Shown one piece after another: positions 60,413 through 64,000 of a stretch of 64,000 bases of DNA. The stretch spans positions 248,001 through 312,000 of the forward strand of contig JAXMAN010000003.1 in assembly GCA_046350355.1 (NCBI GenBank), read 5' to 3'. A program made the position numbers and the translations under genes. The DNA comes from UBA966 sp046350355. Its GTDB lineage: Bacteria; Planctomycetota; Phycisphaerae; Phycisphaerales; SM1A02. Numbering within the stretch: the stretch's first letter is position 1; each line of letters opens with the position of its first letter. The notes beneath the pieces were generated by a model that saw nothing but the letters and a program-made list of their open reading frames with translations, ran no database searches and was not told where the DNA came from.

Positions 60413-61520
60413 TTCCGCCTCCGGCGCCTCCTCGGGCGAGGAGGGCGCCACCCCGCGCCGCCGTCCGCTGACCTACAAGGATTCCGGCGTGGACATCGAG
60501 GCCGGCGACGAGGTCGTCGACCGCATCAAGCATGTCCTCAAGCGCACCCACGGGCCGCGCGTCATGGGGCAGCACGGCGCCTTCGCCGGCATGTTCCGGC
60601 TGGACTACAACCAGAAGCTCTTCAAGCGCAACTACCGGGACCCGGTCCTGGTGGGCTGCACCGACGGCGTCGGCACCAAGGTCATGCTCGCGGCCGAGCG
60701 GCGCATCTACGACACGGTCGGCATCGACTGCGTCGCGATGAACGTGAACGACCTCATCGTGCAGGGTGCCGAGCCGCTCTTCTTCCTGGACTACCTGGGG
60801 CTCTCCAAGCTGGATCCCGAGGCGACCGCGCGCATGATCGAGGGCGTCGCCCGCGGCTGCGAGATCGCCGGCTGCGCGCTCATCGGCGGCGAGTGCGCCG
60901 AGATGCCCGACATCTACAAGCCCGGCGATTTCGACATCGCCGGCTTCTGCGTCGGCGTCGTGGAGCTCGAGCGCGTCGTCGACGCGGCGCGCGTCAAGAA
61001 GGGCGACGTGATCATCGGACTGCGCGCCTCGGGGGTGCACTCCAACGGGTACTCGCTGGTGCGGCGCATCGTGAAGGAGGCGGGCCTGGAGATGGACCGC
61101 GTCTATCCCGAACTGGGCAGCGACCCGCTCTGGAAGGTGCTGCTGGAGCCCACGCGCATCTACGCGAAGCCGATCACCAAGCTGCTGGGCAGCTACAAGA
61201 AGAAGAAGGTCGTCAGCGGCATGGCGCACATCACCGGCGGCGGACTGCCGGGCAACGTCTGCCGCGCGCTGGGCACGAAGGTGGACGCGGTCCTCGACTC
61301 CACCAAGTGGACGCCGAACCCGATCTTCCCCTTCCTGCAGAAGCACGGCAACGTGGAGCGCGAGGAGATGTTCCGGGTCTTCAACATGGGCATCGGCTAC
61401 GTCGTGATCTGCCGCCCCGCGTTCGCGGATTCGGTCGTCCAGAAGCTGGCCCGCCATGGCGAGGCGCCCTGCGTGATCGGCGAGATCGTGAAGGGGTCGG
61501 GCGAGGTCCGGATCGTCTGA
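60384..61520 (+). CDS. purM: PurM, phosphoribosylformylglycinamidine cyclo-ligase
   Basis: 378 residues. LVGCTDGVGTKVMLA, DCVAMNVNDLIVQGAEPLFFLDYLGL, ALIGGECAEMPDIY and IGLRASGVHSNGYSLVRRI are PurM/AIR synthetase blocks, and MAHITGGGLPGNVCRAL is in the second domain. It catalyses FGAM to AIR in purine synthesis. The acidic N-terminal 25 residues overlap the end of the transporter gene in another frame. A weak hairpin follows the stop. Confidence 0.95.
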   Translation: MDDSLAAPADSASGASSGEEGATPRRRPLTYKDSGVDIEAGDEVVDRIKHVLKRTHGPRVMGQHGAFAGMFRLDYNQKLFKRNYRDPVLVGCTDGVGTKVMLAAERRIYDTVGIDCVAMNVNDLIVQGAEPLFFLDYLGLSKLDPEATARMIEGVARGCEIAGCALIGGECAEMPDIYKPGDFDIAGFCVGVVELERVVDAARVKKGDVIIGLRASGVHSNGYSLVRRIVKEAGLEMDRVYPELGSDPLWKVLLEPTRIYAKPITKLLGSYKKKKVVSGMAHITGGGLPGNVCRALGTKVDAVLDSTKWTPNPIFPFLQKHGNVEREEMFRVFNMGIGYVVICRPAFADSVVQKLARHGEAPCVIGEIVKGSGEVRIV

Positions 61521-61544
61521 GCATCCGCGCTCGGGGACCGGGCC

Positions 61545-61564
61545 CCCGGGGATCGCCGGGTTTT
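61545..61564 (+). terminator. Weak intrinsic terminator after purM
   Basis: CCCGG (61545-61549) pairs with CCGGG (61556-61560), six-base loop, followed directly by TTTTCT. It lies 25 bases after the purM stop and before the promoter of the next gene. Stem length is short, so read-through is possible. Confidence 0.45.
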
Positions 61565-61608
61565 CTGACTTAGGGAACCCATCCCGGGCGGATCGCGCGC
61601 GCTCCGGG

Positions 61609-61636
61609 TTGCCACGCCCGCATCTGCCGCTACCTT
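61609..61636 (+). promoter_or_regulatory. Candidate promoter of the large secreted protein
   Basis: TTGCCA (61609-61614), a 16-base spacer and TACCTT (61631-61636) lie 79 bases before the ATG at 61716. A similar CTACCTTG string precedes the Nif3 gene (near 27860), which hints at a common -10 form in this genome. Pattern match only. Confidence 0.35.
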
Positions 61637-61715
61637 GAAGATTGTGGGGACGCCAGTGCGTCCGAGAAATCCGGCCAGCCCGGCCGGTCTGTCTTTCAAC
61701 CATGGAGAATCAGAC

Positions 61716-64000
61716 ATGAAGTGTTCCATCACCCTCCGCGGGACGTCCAGCGTCCTCTGCGGCATGCTCGCGGCCTCGGCCGTCGGCACGGCGGCCTTCG
61801 CCGTGAACGGCGAAGAGTGTTCGAGCGCGATCGTGGCCAGCGTCGGAACGACGCCCTTCACGACCATCGGCGCGACGGCCAGCGCGAACCCCCCCTCGGA
61901 TGCGCAGTGCACCGGCACCTTCCTCAACTGGGGCGCGAGCCCTGACGTGTGGCTGGTCTGGACGGCGCCGAGCGCCGGCACCGCGACCTTCTCCACCTGC
62001 TCCGCGGGTTCGTACGACACCTCGATGGCGCTCTACACGGGCACCTGCGCCGCGCTGACGCAGATCGGCTGCAACGGCGACGGCAGCGGCGAGTCCGGCT
62101 GCCAGGCGTTCTATTCGCGCATCGCGGACGTGAACGTCTCCTCCGGCACGACCTACTACATCCGCATGGGTGGCTACAACGCCGCGACCGGCGCGGGCGT
62201 GCTCACCATCACCTTCAACGCGGCGACCGGCGCCTGCGGCACCGCCACCGAGGGCTGCGGCATCGTGCACCCGACGGGCGGCTGCAACAACCCCGCCTGC
62301 TGCACCACCGTCTGCGGCTTTGCCCCTGACTGCTGCGACGTGGCGTGGGACCAGACCTGCGTCGACCTCGCCGTCAGCCAGTGCGGCATCTTCATCTACA
62401 CCTGCACCTCGCCCGGCCCGGCCAACGACTGTGCGATCAACGCCACCGTCGTGACCGCCAGCGGCAGCTACGCGTTCACGAACGTCGGCGCGAACATGGA
62501 CGGTCCGAACCACGCGGGCGCGACCTGCAACTCGGGCAACGACTTCTTCTACTCGGACGTCTGGTACCGCTTCACCGCGGCCGCCAACGGCGTCGCCAAC
62601 TTCAACACCTGCGGCACGACGCCGTTCGACAGCAAGCTTGCGGTCTACGACATGGGGACCAACCCCGGCTCGTTCGACTTCAACACGCTGAACACGGCGC
62701 TGCTGAGCTGCAACGACGACGGCACGAACTGCTTCGAGACCGACGGCGTCACGCCGTACGCCTCGAGCCTGACGCAGACCGTGCTCGTCGGCCACACCTA
62801 CCTGGTCCGCCTGGCCTGCTACGACTTCGGCGTGACCGGCTCGGGCACGATCCAGATCACGATCCCGGCTCCGTGCTCGCTGCCGTCGACCAACGGCAAC
62901 GAGGGCGAGTCCTGCGGTGGCAGCACCAACGACGGCTGCGTCAGCAACGTCGTCCAGACGACCCCCATCAGCAGCGGCAGCTCGATCGCCGGCACCTTCT
63001 GGGCCGACGGCGGCACCCGTGACGTCGACTGGTACAGCTTCACCCTCTCGGCGCCCGCGGCCGTGACCTTCAACGTGTACTCGGCCTCGCTCGTGAGCAC
63101 GTTCATCTACGGCGGCGACCTCTGCACGGATCCGATCTACGTCGGCGCCGGCACGGGTGCGTGCCCGCAGACCGTCGGGGCGTGCCTCCCGGCCGGTACC
63201 TACTACGTGTTCGTGGGCACCGAGGCCTTCGAGGGCGTCCCCTGCGGCAGCGGAGTCTTCAACGACTACGTGCTGCAGATGACGACGGCCGCGGCCGACT
63301 GCGCGCCCTTCGCGTCGGGCTGCTCGGACCCCGGTCCGGACAGCGTGACCGGCAACTCGTCGCTCACGACGGACTTCGGTCTCGTCGCGTGCGCCGCGGG
63401 CACCGATCACACCACCGAGAACAGCTACGCGATGCCTGTCACCGGCCTGAACGCCGGCCAGATCAACTGCGTGGAGTTCGGCGTGTACAACGTCGAGGTC
63501 GTTGGCGCCACGGCCTTCGTCGGCCCGGTGCAGCAGGCGGTCTTCGGCATCTACCGTGACACCGATGGCGGCGATCCGACGGACGTCGGCGTCGACCTGG
63601 TGCCGGTGGCGGCCAACTCCGTGCAGGCGATCCAGCTCGCGGGCGGCACCTACCTCGCCGGCCTGCAGTTCGATCCGCCGATCTGCCTGGACGGCAACAC
63701 GGACAACATCGTGTTCGTGCTCTCCTTCGCGGCGATGCCGACGGGCTCGGGCTACGGCCTGCGCGCGGCGGGCAACGCCGGAACGAGCACCTACCCGCTG
63801 TTCCTCAAGTCCGCGAGCTGCGGCATCACGACCTACACCAACACGCTCAACATCGGCGGGGGCTTCCCCGACCCGTGGGCCGTGAAGGTGAACGGCAACT
63901 TCGTGAGCTGCGGCGCTCCCTGCCCGGCCGACCTGAACAACGACGGCGTCGTCAACGGCGCCGATCTGGGTCTGCTCCTGGGCAACTGGGGCAACTCGGG
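61716..64000 (+). CDS. Large Cys-rich secreted protein with dockerin-like tail, 3' end outside the window
   Basis: The frame runs from the ATG at 61716 past the right edge with no stop, giving about 761 visible residues. A signal peptide ends near GTAAFA. Three or more pre-peptidase C-terminal-like beta domains follow, each with DVWYRFTA-type phrases: PDVWLVWTAPSAGTATFSTC, SDVWYRFTAAANGVANFNTC and RDVDWYSFTLSAPAAVTFNV. A Cys-rich insert lies in between (CNNPACCTTVCGFAPDCCDVAWDQTCVDLA), as in planctomycete surface proteins. Near the edge, DLNNDGVVNGADLGLLLGNWG opens a dockerin-like repeat. It is probably a surface or extracellular protein; ligand unknown. Confidence 0.85.
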   Translation, partial: MKCSITLRGTSSVLCGMLAASAVGTAAFAVNGEECSSAIVASVGTTPFTTIGATASANPPSDAQCTGTFLNWGASPDVWLVWTAPSAGTATFSTCSAGSYDTSMALYTGTCAALTQIGCNGDGSGESGCQAFYSRIADVNVSSGTTYYIRMGGYNAATGAGVLTITFNAATGACGTATEGCGIVHPTGGCNNPACCTTVCGFAPDCCDVAWDQTCVDLAVSQCGIFIYTCTSPGPANDCAINATVVTASGSYAFTNVGANMDGPNHAGATCNSGNDFFYSDVWYRFTAAANGVANFNTCGTTPFDSKLAVYDMGTNPGSFDFNTLNTALLSCNDDGTNCFETDGVTPYASSLTQTVLVGHTYLVRLACYDFGVTGSGTIQITIPAPCSLPSTNGNEGESCGGSTNDGCVSNVVQTTPISSGSSIAGTFWADGGTRDVDWYSFTLSAPAAVTFNVYSASLVSTFIYGGDLCTDPIYVGAGTGACPQTVGACLPAGTYYVFVGTEAFEGVPCGSGVFNDYVLQMTTAAADCAPFASGCSDPGPDSVTGNSSLTTDFGLVACAAGTDHTTENSYAMPVTGLNAGQINCVEFGVYNVEVVGATAFVGPVQQAVFGIYRDTDGGDPTDVGVDLVPVAANSVQAIQLAGGTYLAGLQFDPPICLDGNTDNIVFVLSFAAMPTGSGYGLRAAGNAGTSTYPLFLKSASCGITTYTNTLNIGGGFPDPWAVKVNGNFVSCGAPCPADLNNDGVVNGADLGLLLGNWGNS

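Overview
The window is a GC-rich (roughly 70% G+C by eye), gene-dense bacterial chromosome segment. The best taxonomic guess is Planctomycetota, probably class Phycisphaerae. This rests on secreted proteins that end in dockerin-like 'DLNGDG-x-VDGADLG-x-LL-x-x-WG' repeats, a pseudopilin of the large planctomycete kind, an OprB-type outer-membrane porin, and the mixture of housekeeping genes. The placement is inference; no rRNA or tRNA gene was seen to confirm it.

Layout. 1-15 kb: the tail of an unknown gene, a choice-of-anchor secreted protein, an AlkX/YcaQ-like DNA glycosylase, a 2-TM ion channel, two methyltransferases, a small AhpD-like protein, an OprB porin, an exported MsrB-MsrA fusion, an M28 (glutamate-carboxypeptidase-II-like) peptidase, a sorbosone-dehydrogenase-like protein, and a DUF1573 protein - metallophosphoesterase - tsaB cluster. 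15-29 kb: a GAF protein, an AhpD-like protein, psd, a membrane protein with an excisionase-like HTH, mutY, a 7TM-HD phosphohydrolase, gatCA, a ROK kinase, a Bax-inhibitor-1 protein, PIN-PhoH and a Nif3 protein. 29-32 kb: an FG-GAP secreted protein coupled to a pseudopilin.

31.8-39.7 kb is a leftward lipid cluster, rpmF-plsX-fabH-fabD-(lipoprotein)-fabG-acpP-fabF, followed by a B12-binding protein with the light-sensor Wx9EH motif. 39.9-42.7 kb holds rnhA, rpsL-rpsG and a ThiF/MoeB-type E1 enzyme. 42.66-43.26 kb is the only long non-coding stretch. It holds a large inverted repeat of two 126-base arms, each with its own 64-base hairpin.

43.3-51.2 kb contains dinB followed by three tandem paralogous large exported proteins of a family I do not recognise. 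51.3-64 kb has glpF, two paralogous PAS-LuxR regulators, a C25-like unknown protein, an SGNH hydrolase, a serine acetyltransferase, sucD, an AmpG-like transporter, purM and a large secreted dockerin-tagged protein cut by the window end.

Three signals stand out. The first is the three-paralog array beside the structured inverted repeat. The second is a family of four short palindromes (core GCCGGGCATGCCCGGC, A/T-rich flanks), one of which lies inside the M28 gene just after its signal peptide while two encode the C-terminal tails of a convergent gene pair. The third is the stand-alone B12 sensor next to the fatty-acid operon.
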